Assembly: GCF_001044425.1 (NCBI RefSeq)
Contig: NZ_LFML01000111.1
Span: 20,708 to 84,707 of the forward strand
DNA: 64,000 bases
DNA from: Streptomyces roseus
GTDB lineage: Bacteria > Actinomycetota > Actinomycetes > Streptomycetales > Streptomycetaceae
Direction of reading: 5' to 3'
Positions within the stretch are counted from its first letter, which is position 1. Each line of letters opens with the position of its first letter. The translations under genes and the position numbers were made by a program. Positions 35,272 to 47,969 of this stretch are shown here, in pieces. The notes under the pieces are model-generated. The model searched no databases. It saw only the letters and a program-made list of their open reading frames with translations, and had not been told where the DNA came from.

Positions 35272-36483
35272 GTGGATGTGAGGATCTTGAAGAGCAGCTT
35301 CGCGGTGGTGGAGAGAAGGGCCGAGCACGCGGTCAAGTACTTCTACTCCCACCTCTTCTGGCACCACCCCGGGATCCGCGAGCTCTTCCCGGCCTCCCCC
35401 GCGGACATGGAGCGCCAGCGCGACCGGCTCTTCGCCGCGCTGACCCACGTGGTCGGCCGCCTCGGCGACGAGAGCCTGCTCCCCTATCTCCACGACCTCG
35501 GCCGCGACCACCGCAAGTTCCTCGCCGGTCCCGAGCACTACGCGGCCCTCGGCGCCTCCCTGCTCGCCGCCCTCGCCCGCACCTGCGGCGAGGCCTGGAC
35601 CCCGACCGTGGAGAAGGCCTGGGCCGAGGCGTACCAGGTGATCGCCGACGCCATGATGGCCGGGGCCGCCGCCTGCGAGGACCCGCCCTGGTGGGACGCC
35701 GAGATCGTGCGCCACCTCCAGTACGGGCGGGACATAGGGGTGCTGACCCTGCGCCCGCACGCCCCCTTCCCCCACCTGCCCGGCCAGTACGCGAGCGTGA
35801 GCTGCGCCCGGGTCCCGAGGACCTGGCGCACCTACTCCATCGGGAACGCCCCGCGCCCGGACGGCACCCTCGACCTGCACGTCAGCCGTATCGAGGGCGG
35901 CCGGCTCAGCACCGCCCTGGTGCGCGAGGTGCGGCCCGGGGAGGTGCTGCGGCTCGGCGCGGCCGGAGGGCGGCTGACCTTCCGCCGCACCGACCGGCCC
36001 GTCACCCTCATCGCGGCGGGCACCGGCTGGGCGCCGATCCGGGCCATGGTGGAGGAACTCGCCGGGCGCCCTCCCGATCAGGACGTACGGCTCTTCGTGG
36101 TCGCCCGGGACGCCGCGCACCTGTACGACCGCCCGCTGATCGACGAGTACGCCGCCGCCATCGGCCGGCTCGGCGTCACCTACATCACGCCCGCCCCCGG
36201 GCTCCACCGCGACCAGGCCACCGGGCGGCTCGCGACCGCGCTCGGCCACCGGGCCATGTGGCCCGAGCAGGACGTGTACCTCAGCGGGCCGCCGCCGTTC
36301 GTCGAGCAGACCGTGCAGGTGCTGAAGGAGCTGGGCGCCCTGCCGGGCAGGATCTTCCACGACCCGGTGCCCGCCGCGGGCACCGGCCACGGCCCGGGCG
36401 GCCGGCCCCTGGGCTTCGGCGAGTGGTTCCTCGCCCGCCCCGATCCGCACTGGCACGACCCGTCGGGCCGCGCGCCCCGCTGA
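35272..36483 (+). CDS. hmp: Flavohaemoglobin (nitric oxide dioxygenase-like)
   Basis: 403 aa from the GTG at 35272. An N-terminal globin domain (about 1-135; VKYFYSHLFWHHP with the distal tyrosine region, LHDLGRDHRKF with the proximal-histidine area) is followed by a FAD-binding ferredoxin-reductase domain (RTYSIGNAP) and a C-terminal NAD domain (LIAAGTGWAPIRAM, VYLSGPPPFVEQTV). It converts NO plus O2 to nitrate using NAD(P)H. The length matches the family (about 400) only with this start; a more distal ATG at 35194 would overlap the palindrome. Confidence 0.88.
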   Translation: MDVRILKSSFAVVERRAEHAVKYFYSHLFWHHPGIRELFPASPADMERQRDRLFAALTHVVGRLGDESLLPYLHDLGRDHRKFLAGPEHYAALGASLLAALARTCGEAWTPTVEKAWAEAYQVIADAMMAGAAACEDPPWWDAEIVRHLQYGRDIGVLTLRPHAPFPHLPGQYASVSCARVPRTWRTYSIGNAPRPDGTLDLHVSRIEGGRLSTALVREVRPGEVLRLGAAGGRLTFRRTDRPVTLIAAGTGWAPIRAMVEELAGRPPDQDVRLFVVARDAAHLYDRPLIDEYAAAIGRLGVTYITPAPGLHRDQATGRLATALGHRAMWPEQDVYLSGPPPFVEQTVQVLKELGALPGRIFHDPVPAAGTGHGPGGRPLGFGEWFLARPDPHWHDPSGRAPR

Positions 36484-36517
36484 GAGGTCTCCGCCCCCGC
36501 AGTCCCCCGCTACTCCC

Positions 36518-37576
36518 CTACTCCCCGACGCTCCCGACGCCCTCGGCGGCGCGGATCGCGTCGCGGTAGGCGCGGGCCGCCGCGCGCAGCGCGGTCTCGG
36601 GGTCGACGCCCGCCGCCTCGGCGCGCCGCGCCAGTTCCAGCAGCTCGTATCCGATGCCCTCGCCGCGGGGCAGTTCCACGGCCACGCCGCCCGTACGGAC
36701 CCGCCCGGCCAGCTTGGCCGCGAGCGCGAGGGCGGGCTGGCCCAGGGGGATCCCGTCGGTGAGCGACTCCCGCTGCTTCTCGACCGCCTTGGTGCGCTGC
36801 CAGTGGGCGCTGACGTCCTCCGGGGTCTGCGCGTCCGCGTCCCCGAAGACGTGCGGGTGCCGGTGGATCAGCTTCTCGACGAGGCCGCCGGCCACGTCGT
36901 CGATGGAGAACGGCTCGTCGCCGTGCTCCTCGGCGATCCGGGCGTGGAAGACCACTTGCAGGAGTACGTCGCCGAGCTCCTCGCGCAGCGCCTCCCGGTC
37001 GCCGTCCTCGATGGCCTCGACGAGTTCGTACGCCTCCTCCATGGCGTACTTGACGAGTCCCTCGTGGGTCTGGCGCGAGGTCCAGGGGCATTCCCGGCGG
37101 ACCCGGTCCATCACCTGGACCAGGTCGAGCAGGCGGGCGCCGGGCAGGTCGTACGAGCCGGGCAGCAGTTCGAGGTCGGGCATGTCGACGCGGCCGGAGC
37201 CCGCGAGCCGGGCCAGCCCGTCGGTGAGCAGCCGGTCGCCCTCGCCGGACGGGATCACCACGACCGTGCGGCCGCCGGCGCACTCCTCGACGAGGGCGCG
37301 CGCGTCGGGGGCCTCGTGCGCGACCTCGACGCCCGCCTCGCGCAGGTACGGCAGCTGCGGGTGGCCCGGGTCGGCGCACAGCACCCGGTCCGCGGCGTGC
37401 AGGGTCTGCCAGGCCGGCCAGGACAGCAGGCCGGGGGCGACCCGGTGGCTCGCGGTCAGCAGGACGATCCGGCCGGCGGCCCCGGCACCGGCGCCCGCGG
37501 CACCGGCGGGTCCGGACGGCGCGGGTCCGGCCGGGGCGGACACGGCGGGGGCGGGTTCGGCGGTGTGGTCGGTCAC
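36518..37576 (-). CDS. mazG: MazG nucleoside triphosphate pyrophosphohydrolase
   Basis: 352 aa. It removes pyrophosphate from non-canonical NTPs. The MazG domain has LLDLVQVMDRVRRECPWTSRQTHEG, then MEEAYELVEAIEDGD and EELGDVLLQVVFHA with the Mg-binding acidic residues, and HPHVFGD. The N-terminal 150 residues contain a separate nucleotide/SAM-methylase-like (YabN-type) segment and an Ala/Gly/Pro-rich leader. Start GTG 37576 is uncertain: GGAGG is only one base upstream, so an internal start is possible. Confidence 0.88.
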   Translation of the reverse strand: MTDHTAEPAPAVSAPAGPAPSGPAGAAGAGAGAAGRIVLLTASHRVAPGLLSWPAWQTLHAADRVLCADPGHPQLPYLREAGVEVAHEAPDARALVEECAGGRTVVVIPSGEGDRLLTDGLARLAGSGRVDMPDLELLPGSYDLPGARLLDLVQVMDRVRRECPWTSRQTHEGLVKYAMEEAYELVEAIEDGDREALREELGDVLLQVVFHARIAEEHGDEPFSIDDVAGGLVEKLIHRHPHVFGDADAQTPEDVSAHWQRTKAVEKQRESLTDGIPLGQPALALAAKLAGRVRTGGVAVELPRGEGIGYELLELARRAEAAGVDPETALRAAARAYRDAIRAAEGVGSVGE

Positions 37577-37606
37577 CCTCCGAACCTACCTCCTCCCCCG
37601 GACGGC

Positions 37607-38233
37607 TCAGGCGCCGGCGGGGGCCTGCTCGGGCCGGGTCCGCTGGACGATCCAGGGGGTGTCCTGGTCGCCGAGCACGATCTGCCGCGCGTCCCAGACG
37701 CCGTAGCGCGGGTTCACCTCGATGTGCAGGGTCTTCGCGGCGGACGCCAGCTTCTCGACGGCCTTGTCCTGGCTGCCGTAGTGGTCGAAGAGCTTGTCGC
37801 GCAGCAGCTTGAAGCGGGCGTCGGCGTCGAGCTGCCCGGGCGCGAGCTGGGCCTGCTCCAGGGCGGCGGCGGTCAGCTTCTCGGCCCCGCCCGCCTGCTG
37901 CAGCTGGGCCTTGCGGAAGTCCTGGACCTCCTTCTCGCTGACGCTCACCCCCGCGTCCTCGGCGGCCCGCTCCAGCACGATCGTCTGGATCATCTTGTTG
38001 AGCTTGACCCGCTCCAGGCCGGGCGAGGACTGGATCAGCTGGGCCGCGGTGGACCCGGTCCGGTTCTGCGCGGCGCGGACATCGCCCACCTGGGCCTGGA
38101 GCGCGGAGGTGGTGATGCGTTCGCCGCCGACGACGGCCGCGGTGCCGGGCCGGGCCTGGCCCGAGCAGGCGGACAGCAGGGGGGCCGCCGCGAGCAGGGC
38201 GGCGGAGACGGAGAGCGCAGTGCGACGGTGCAA
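37607..38233 (-). CDS. SurA-N-domain lipoprotein
   Basis: 208 aa from a TTG start at 38233, chosen because GGAGG lies 5 bases upstream and it yields a proper signal peptide with lipobox LLSAC. After lipid attachment comes a helical SurA N-terminal chaperone-like domain (ITTSALQAQVGDVRAAQ through LQQAGG), with NPRYGVWDARQIVL near the end. No parvulin isomerase domain is present, so a foldase-like holdase role outside the membrane is inferred. It lies 30 bases upstream of mazG in the same orientation, probably co-transcribed. Confidence 0.8.
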   Translation of the reverse strand: MHRRTALSVSAALLAAAPLLSACSGQARPGTAAVVGGERITTSALQAQVGDVRAAQNRTGSTAAQLIQSSPGLERVKLNKMIQTIVLERAAEDAGVSVSEKEVQDFRKAQLQQAGGAEKLTAAALEQAQLAPGQLDADARFKLLRDKLFDHYGSQDKAVEKLASAAKTLHIEVNPRYGVWDARQIVLGDQDTPWIVQRTRPEQAPAGA

Positions 38234-38424
38234 AGGAGCCTCCAGGGCCGGGAGATTGTGCGTCGGGGCACAAGGCCGTGCGGTGATCGATGGTATGCAG
38301 TCCGAGTGATCCGAGCCACTGGTTCGACCAACGATTCGCGAGGTGTTGGGGTGCGCATCTGTTGATGTCACGGTCACCGCGCGGCCACCCTCCGGTCCAC
38401 CGGTGGTGCAAGGGTCGGCCCACC

Positions 38425-40869
38425 ATGTCGACACCGCACCGCTCGCCGCGCCGCCTGAGCCTGCGCGGCTCGGCCCTCGCCGCCCTGATCACGGTGGTTG
38501 CCGTCTGCGCGGGGGACGCGGTCGCCCGCGTCTTCCCGTACGGGCACCGCCACCGCAGCATCAACGACCTCGGCAACCAGTTCGTCCCCTTCCACGCCCA
38601 TCTGTGGGACCTGCTGCACGGGCGCGCGCGGGGCGGGCTGCTGCTCAACTGGCAGTCCGGCTTCGGCACCAGCTTCCTGCCGGACTTCGGCACCTACCTC
38701 TCCAGCCCCTTCGCGGTGCTCGTCGCCCTCTTCCCGCGCGAGGACATCGACCTCGCCGTGTACGTGGTCACAGTAGTGAAGATGGCGGCGGCCGCGGCGG
38801 CCATGGCCTGGCTGCTGCGCACGCAGCGCCGCGGGCCTTGGTGGGCGGCGGGCCTGCTGGGGGCCTCGTACGCGCTGTGCGGCTGGTCGGTGATCGAGGC
38901 CTCGTACAACCCGATGTGGCTGGACGGGCTGATCGCCTTCCCGCTGCTGTGCCTGACGGGGGAATGGGCCCTGCGCGGGCGCCGGACCGCCCTCGCCGCC
39001 TCGGTGGTGGCGGTGTCCTGGACGGCAAACTTCTACACGGCCTACATGGCGACGCTGGGCGCGGCCCTGGTGCTCCTGGTACGGGTGGTGCTGACGCGCG
39101 AGGGCGTGCGGGAGCGGTCGGCCGTACTCGTCCGCGGCGCCCTGACGACCCTGCTGGGCATCGCGCTGTCCGCGCCGGTGCTGATCCCCCTCTTCCTGAG
39201 CTCGCAGCAGGCCTACCCGGGGTGGTCGCGGCAGTTCGAACCGGTGCCCTGGCCCGACCTGTTCGCGCGGATCCTGCCGGCGACGTACTCGTTCTCCTCG
39301 CCTGCGCTCTTCGTCGGCACGGGGACGCTGCTGCTGGTGGCCGCCCTGCCGTTCCAGAGGGCGGTGCCGGCGCGCACCCGACTGTGCTGGGCGGGGCTGA
39401 CGGCCGCGGTGCTGCTCTCCTTCCAGTGGACGCCCACGCATCTGGCCTGGCACGTCTTCGCGACCCCGAACGGCAGCCCGTACCGGCAGACGTTCGTGCT
39501 GGCCGGGGTGGCCGTGATCGCCGCGTGGACCGGGCTGGCGGCCGGGCCGCCCCGGCTCCGGGAGCTGGCGGCGGGGGCCGCGGTGCTGGCCGCGGCGGCC
39601 GCGGCGGCCGCCGGCAGCAGGCTGGCGACGGCCTGGGGCCTCGGGCTCTTCTGCGGCGGCCTGGCACTGGCCGCGGCGGCCTGGTGGTCCCTGCGCCGTC
39701 GCGGGCCGGTCCTTCCGGCGGCCGGGGTGCTGGCGCTCGTACTGATCGGGCAGGCGGCCGCGACCACGGCGTTCGGGCACCAGGGCAAGCTCGGCGGCCT
39801 GGACGACTACCCCTCCTGGGGCGCGGCGCACGCCGCGCGCTCCGAGGCCCTGGCCGGCGCCGAGGGCTGGCCCGCCTACCGCACGGACCCGGGCCGGCCG
39901 GCGCTGACGGGCAACGACCCGCTGCTGCTGGGCGGGGAGGGCGGCGCCTACTACAGCAGCCACACCCCGGACGTGTTCACGCGGACGATGGTGGCACTCG
40001 GCGCGGGCTGGACCTCGCGCGGGCGCAACGTGCAGAGCATCGACAACCCGGTGACGGACGCGCTCTTCGCGGTCGGCGCGCGTCTGCGGCCCGACGGCAC
40101 GATCGGCCGCGCGCAGGCCGTCCCCCCGCTGGTCACGATCCGCCCGGCGGGTCCCGCGCCCTCGTACGGACCTTTCGACGGCCCCCCGTTCGCCAACCAG
40201 GAGCTGCTGCTGGGCGCCGAGGTGTACGAGGACCCCGTCGCGCCGGGGGTGTGCCGCGCGGGCACCGAGGCTTACCTGTGGGCCCCGGAGTACAACGCGA
40301 CGGCCCGCCTCGCGGACGGCCGCGCCTTCCGGCTGAACGGCAACGCGCCGCGCAACCGGGCGGCCCTCCAGCCGCTGGGCACCTCCCGCGGGGCCTCCTC
40401 GGCACTGGTCTTCGACGCCTCCGCGCCGCCCCGCTGGGTCCTGTCCTGCCTGGACCGCGCCCGCCTGGAGCCGGCGGTGGCCGCGCTGCGGGCATCGGCT
40501 CCCACGGGGCTGCGGGTCGGCTCCTCGACGGTCAGCGCCACGCTGCCCCCGGGCACCACGGGCACCGCCGTCCTCTCCTCCCCGGCGATCGCGGGCTGGA
40601 GCTGCAACGGCCGGCCGGCCACGCCCTACCTGGGCCTGGTCTCCGTCCCGCTGGCCCCCGGCACCACCACGCTCTCCTGCTCGTTCCGTCCTCCGGGGCT
40701 CGCCCCGGGCGCGGCGGTCGCGGGCGCGGCCCTGCTGGTGCTGGCCGGGCTGCTCCTTGCGGAGCGCCGCCGCGGGCGGCGGACCGGCCGCGGCGGCATC
40801 CCGGACGGCGCGGAGGCCGGGGCACCCGTGGAGTTCGCCCCGGCCGGGGCCGGGGCGGACGGTGCCTGA
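38425..40869 (+). CDS. YfhO-family multi-pass membrane protein
   Basis: 814 aa with about twelve hydrophobic helices in the first 460 residues and one near the C-terminus, flanking a large extracytoplasmic domain. The N-terminal NDLGNQFVPFHAHLWDLLHG and WQSGFGTSFLPDFGTYLSSPF motifs are typical of YfhO, a GT-C-like glycosyltransferase family linked to glycosylation of wall polymers in Firmicutes. The start at 38425 follows AAGGG; upstream in-frame codons lack a site. Substrate unknown in actinobacteria. Confidence 0.85.
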   Translation: MSTPHRSPRRLSLRGSALAALITVVAVCAGDAVARVFPYGHRHRSINDLGNQFVPFHAHLWDLLHGRARGGLLLNWQSGFGTSFLPDFGTYLSSPFAVLVALFPREDIDLAVYVVTVVKMAAAAAAMAWLLRTQRRGPWWAAGLLGASYALCGWSVIEASYNPMWLDGLIAFPLLCLTGEWALRGRRTALAASVVAVSWTANFYTAYMATLGAALVLLVRVVLTREGVRERSAVLVRGALTTLLGIALSAPVLIPLFLSSQQAYPGWSRQFEPVPWPDLFARILPATYSFSSPALFVGTGTLLLVAALPFQRAVPARTRLCWAGLTAAVLLSFQWTPTHLAWHVFATPNGSPYRQTFVLAGVAVIAAWTGLAAGPPRLRELAAGAAVLAAAAAAAAGSRLATAWGLGLFCGGLALAAAAWWSLRRRGPVLPAAGVLALVLIGQAAATTAFGHQGKLGGLDDYPSWGAAHAARSEALAGAEGWPAYRTDPGRPALTGNDPLLLGGEGGAYYSSHTPDVFTRTMVALGAGWTSRGRNVQSIDNPVTDALFAVGARLRPDGTIGRAQAVPPLVTIRPAGPAPSYGPFDGPPFANQELLLGAEVYEDPVAPGVCRAGTEAYLWAPEYNATARLADGRAFRLNGNAPRNRAALQPLGTSRGASSALVFDASAPPRWVLSCLDRARLEPAVAALRASAPTGLRVGSSTVSATLPPGTTGTAVLSSPAIAGWSCNGRPATPYLGLVSVPLAPGTTTLSCSFRPPGLAPGAAVAGAALLVLAGLLLAERRRGRRTGRGGIPDGAEAGAPVEFAPAGAGADGA

Positions 40870-40912
40870 GCGGCCGGGGCCCGAGGTGGCCGGGGCCCGG
40901 GCCGCGGCGGGC

Positions 40913-42457
40913 TCAGCGGACCTGGCCGAGCCAGTGCAGGGTGCGGCGGACCTCCGTGGAGAAGGGGTGGTTCGGACCGTGGATGCGGTCCGCGTCGAAC
41001 AGCAGGCGGGCCAGGGTGTCGTGGGCGGCCGGCCGCTCGCCCAGGGAGAGCAGCAGGTGCGCTATCCGCCGCCGGACCTCCAGCGGGAGCCCCGGGTCCG
41101 GGTTCGCGTAGTGGTTCTCGAACAGCGGGAGCAGTGAGCGGTACTCGGCCAGCGCCGCCCCCGGCGCGTCCAGCTGCTCCAGGCACTGCGCCGCGTCGTA
41201 GCGAAAGCGCAGGGACTGGGGGTCTCCGGCCGGGAACTCGTCGGCGAGGCGCCGCAGTTCGGGCAGGGCCCGGCGGTACTGGCCGTCGTCCATCAGCGTG
41301 GCCGCGTACTGCTTGCGCAGCGAGCGGACCACCGTGGAGTGCGCGCCGTGCTCCGCCTCGGCGGCCGGCAGGATGCCGCCGAGGATGTCCACGGCCTGGG
41401 TGAGGAGGCCCTGTTCCAGGAGGCTGCGGGCCTCGTCCACCGCGGCCGGGATGTCCGGCTTGGGCGGGGTCTGCGGAGTCTGCGGGGTCTGCGGCGTGGG
41501 CGGCGTGGGCGGCGTCGTCGGCTGCGGCGGGATGGTGGCGGCGCGGTCCGGCCAGGGGGCGTGCGGGCGCAGGAAGGGGCGGGTCGGGTCGAGCGTGGCC
41601 GCCGGTGTGCCCTGCTTGGGCAGCAGCGGGGCGAGGGCCTCGTACACGTGCTGCGCGGAGGCCGGCCGGTCCTGCGGGTCCTTCGCCAGCAGGTGCAGCA
41701 GGACCGCCTCCAGATGGTGCGGGACCTCCGGGCGCAGCCGGCGCACCGGGACGGGGGGCTCGTACAGGTGGCGGTGCAGGACGCCGAGGGCGGTGGACCC
41801 GGCGAACGGGACGTTGCCGCTGAGGAGTTCGTACAGCAGCACGCCGAGGGCGTACAGGTCGGTGTACGGGCCGACGGCCCCGCCCATCGCCTGCTCGGGC
41901 GCCATGTACGCGGGGCTGCCGATCGGGGTGCCGGTGCTGGTGAGGCGGGTGGTGTCGGTGTCCATCACCGAGGCGACGCCGAGGTCGAGGACCAGGACGG
42001 TGCCGTCCGGGCGGACCATCACATTGCGCGGCTTCAGGTCGCGGTGCACGATCGGCACCGCGTGCACGGCCGACAGCACCCCGCACAGCTGCGCGACCAC
42101 GGCGACGGCCCACGGCCAGGGGTACGGATCGTGCTGCGCGAGGTGGTCGGCCAGGTCGGTGCCCTCGACGTGGCCCATGACGAGGAACAGCTCGTCGCCG
42201 TCGCTGCCCGCGTCGTGGACGGTGACCAGGCCCGGGTGGTCCACCTGCGCCGTGACCCGGCATTCGCGTACGAAGCGGCGGCGCAGCTCGTCGGCGACGG
42301 AGCCGGGGCCCGCCACCTTGTCGGGGCGCAGCAGCTTGACGGCGACGCGGCGGTCCAGCCGCTGGTCGTACGCCGTCCAGACCTGGCCCATGCCGCCCTG
42401 CCCCAGGACGGAGGCCAGGCGGTAGCGCTCGCCGATGATCCGGTCGTCGTCCGTCAT
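40913..42457 (-). CDS. Serine/threonine protein kinase with C-terminal TPR-like region
   Basis: 514 aa. An N-terminal Hanks-type kinase domain (about 8-270): GQGGMG glycine loop, VAVKLL lysine, HRDLKPRN catalytic loop, DLG in place of the usual DFG, and APE-type AYMAPEQ. A Pro/Thr-rich linker with TPQ repeats (about 305-340) leads to a helical region (about 345-514) with repeated 34-residue-like units (TLMDDGQYRRALPELRRLAD). No transmembrane helix, so cytosolic. Its ATGA overlap with the upstream membrane-protein gene implies coupling. Confidence 0.9.
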   Translation of the reverse strand: MTDDDRIIGERYRLASVLGQGGMGQVWTAYDQRLDRRVAVKLLRPDKVAGPGSVADELRRRFVRECRVTAQVDHPGLVTVHDAGSDGDELFLVMGHVEGTDLADHLAQHDPYPWPWAVAVVAQLCGVLSAVHAVPIVHRDLKPRNVMVRPDGTVLVLDLGVASVMDTDTTRLTSTGTPIGSPAYMAPEQAMGGAVGPYTDLYALGVLLYELLSGNVPFAGSTALGVLHRHLYEPPVPVRRLRPEVPHHLEAVLLHLLAKDPQDRPASAQHVYEALAPLLPKQGTPAATLDPTRPFLRPHAPWPDRAATIPPQPTTPPTPPTPQTPQTPQTPPKPDIPAAVDEARSLLEQGLLTQAVDILGGILPAAEAEHGAHSTVVRSLRKQYAATLMDDGQYRRALPELRRLADEFPAGDPQSLRFRYDAAQCLEQLDAPGAALAEYRSLLPLFENHYANPDPGLPLEVRRRIAHLLLSLGERPAAHDTLARLLFDADRIHGPNHPFSTEVRRTLHWLGQVR

Positions 42458-43089
42458 CGCGCCGGGCCCTCGGCGCCGTTGCCGGGGGAGTCCGGGTTCG
42501 GGCGGGGGCTCTGCGGGTGCGGGGTCTGCTTGCGCAGCAGTTCGCTCAGCTCGTCGAGCTCGGCGCGGACCTGCCCGATGCGCGGCGGGTTGGCCGGTCC
42601 GGGGGCGGGGGCCGGTGTGGGGGCGGGCGTGGGCACGGGGGTCTGCTGCTGCGCCGGGGGGTAGCCGTACGCCGGGCGCTGCGGCTGCTGCTGCGGTACG
42701 TACGGCGCGGGCTGCGCCGGGTACCAGGCGGCGGCCGGGGCAGCCGCACGGGCCGCGTGGTGCCGGATATCGGCCACGAGGAAGTACACGCAGGTCAGGA
42801 AGCCGGTGATGATGATGCCGAAGGCGCCCGTGTTGCCCTGCCAGCCGTTGGTCTCGGGCGTCGGGTCGGCGCCGATCAGGGCGATCCAGGAGACGGAGAG
42901 CACGCAGTTGAGGCCCAGCAGCCACCAGTCGGCGGGTTTGCGGGTGACCACCGCGAGCCGCAGCATCGTGGCCCAGCCCAGGAAGCCGCAGCTCAGGACG
43001 GGCAGCAGGGCGAACAGCACGCGCAGTGCCACGACTCCCCCGGTACTGGGCTGGGGGCCTTGCTGCGGCGGGAGGCCGGGGCCGTGCAT
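42454..43089 (-). CDS. Membrane protein coupled to the Ser/Thr kinase
   Basis: 211 aa from the ATG at 43089 (AGGAG 6 bases upstream). Three to four hydrophobic helices (about 18-110) are followed by a Gln/Pro/Tyr/Ala-rich cytoplasmic tail and a short charged helix (RAELDELSELLRKQ). No known domain. Its stop overlaps the kinase start, so the two products are probably made together and may interact. Confidence 0.75.
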   Translation of the reverse strand: MHGPGLPPQQGPQPSTGGVVALRVLFALLPVLSCGFLGWATMLRLAVVTRKPADWWLLGLNCVLSVSWIALIGADPTPETNGWQGNTGAFGIIITGFLTCVYFLVADIRHHAARAAAPAAAWYPAQPAPYVPQQQPQRPAYGYPPAQQQTPVPTPAPTPAPAPGPANPPRIGQVRAELDELSELLRKQTPHPQSPRPNPDSPGNGAEGPAR

Positions 43090-43302
43090 CGCTGCTCCTG
43101 ACGGACCGTGTCGACGAAGTTTCGGGTCTGAGCGTATACAGCGTTTCCGGCCGCCAGTGAGGGGATGTGCGCAACCGTTGCAGGGTCGCCGCACACCGTG
43201 GGGCGGACGCGGCCCGGCGGGGGCGCGCGGAAATCGCGGACGCGCCCTGACCGGCGGCGACTACCCTCGGCAGTCGAGTTGTTGTTCCAGGGGGGAATCC
43301 AC

Positions 43303-44160
43303 ATGCGAAGCCGGAGCATCGGTGTGTCGGTGCTGACCACGACGGCCTTGCTCGCACTGACGACGGGCTGCGCGCCGGTCGGCGGGAGCAAGGCCGCGGA
43401 CGTCGGCCGGGCGGCCCGCGCCGCCGCGCAGGCGTCGGCCGGGGCCACGCCCGCACCGGCCGCGAAGGGCAAGGGGACGGGCAAGGGCACCGGCATGCTC
43501 GCGGACCTGTCGGGCGCCGAGATCCTGAGCCAGTCGCACGAGGCGATGCGCAAGGTCGAATCGGCCCGCGTCGTCGCGAAGATGCACGATGGCGACAGCC
43601 CGGTCGACTTCGATCTCACCCTCGACAAGAAGGGCAGCTGCAACGGCGTGATCCGCTACGAGGGCATGGGCAAGGTGGACCTCGTCAAGTCCGCCGAGCT
43701 CATGCACTTCAGGGGAGACGCCGCCTACTGGCGGGCCGTGGCCGCGAAGAAGCACACGCCCGGGAAGCAGACGGACGCGATGGTCACGATGCTCGCCGAC
43801 CGCTGGCTGAAGATGCCGGTCTCGGACCCCAAGGCCGCCGCGATGGGCCGCGTCTGCGATCTGGACAAGCTGACGGGCGGCGGCGACCGGCCCAGCCCGC
43901 TGGCCCGCAAGGGCGAGACGGTCACCATCGACGGGAAGCAGGCTCTGGCGGTCGTCACGGCGGCCAAGGAGGGCACCGAGACCGACTACATCGCCACCCA
44001 GGGCACTCCGTACGTCCTGAAGTCCACCATCGCGGGCGACAAGAACGGGGAGGCGCTCTTCTCCGCCTTCGGCACGCCCGTCCACACGGCCCTGCCGGAG
44101 GGCGCCGACGTCCTGGACCTGTCCAAGCCGGGCAGCGGCGGCCCGGCCGAATCGGTCTGA
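43303..44160 (+). CDS. Secreted lipoprotein, LppX/LprG-like
   Basis: 285 aa. Signal peptide with lipobox LTTGC near residue 23, an Ala/Gly/Lys linker, then a beta-rich domain (about 65-280) containing SHEAMRKVESARVVAKM, KGSCNGVIRYEGMGKVDL and the AYWRA motif. This resembles the LppX_LprAFG lipid-carrier fold in actinobacteria; the assignment is by pattern and not certain. GGGGGA precedes the ATG. Possibly a lipid or signal-binding protein. Confidence 0.75.
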   Translation: MRSRSIGVSVLTTTALLALTTGCAPVGGSKAADVGRAARAAAQASAGATPAPAAKGKGTGKGTGMLADLSGAEILSQSHEAMRKVESARVVAKMHDGDSPVDFDLTLDKKGSCNGVIRYEGMGKVDLVKSAELMHFRGDAAYWRAVAAKKHTPGKQTDAMVTMLADRWLKMPVSDPKAAAMGRVCDLDKLTGGGDRPSPLARKGETVTIDGKQALAVVTAAKEGTETDYIATQGTPYVLKSTIAGDKNGEALFSAFGTPVHTALPEGADVLDLSKPGSGGPAESV

Positions 44161-44169
44161 GCCCGCACC

Positions 44170-44204
44170 GCCCCGGGCCGCTCCGGAGAGGAGCGTCCCG
44201 GGGC
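44170..44204. terminator. Bidirectional terminator
   Basis: 15-bp stem with one mismatch, GCCCCGGGCCGCTCC, loop GGAGA, between the convergent lipoprotein and mfd genes. Confidence 0.65.
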
Positions 44205-44214
44205 CGCGCACGTC

Positions 44215-47748
<3,534 letters not shown>

Positions 47749-47900
47749 GAAAGGAGGCTTCCGTCCGGTGAAGGGGCAACGCGAAGGACCCGACACGTCA
47801 CACGGGCCGGGGCTTCCACCCTACGACGCCCCCGGGTCCCCCGCGCGGGGGAATGGAGCCACGCACCGCAGTGCCGGAGTGCCGCAGCGCCCTGTGAACG

Positions 47901-47946
47901 GCCGCCGGCCCCGGCCGGCCCCGAAGGGCAGGCCGGGGCCGGCGGT
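47901..47946 (-). terminator. Terminator of the second ABC operon
   Basis: 16-bp stem GCCGCCGGCCCCGGCC (one wobble), 14-base loop, complement 47931-47946, just beyond the permease stop at 47970. Confidence 0.65.
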
Positions 47947-47969
47947 CCCCCGAACGAACGCGGAGCCCC

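Noticed and set aside
40266..40275. TTA trinucleotide in the YfhO gene
   Set aside because: It is out of frame; the codons read GAG GCT TAC CTG.
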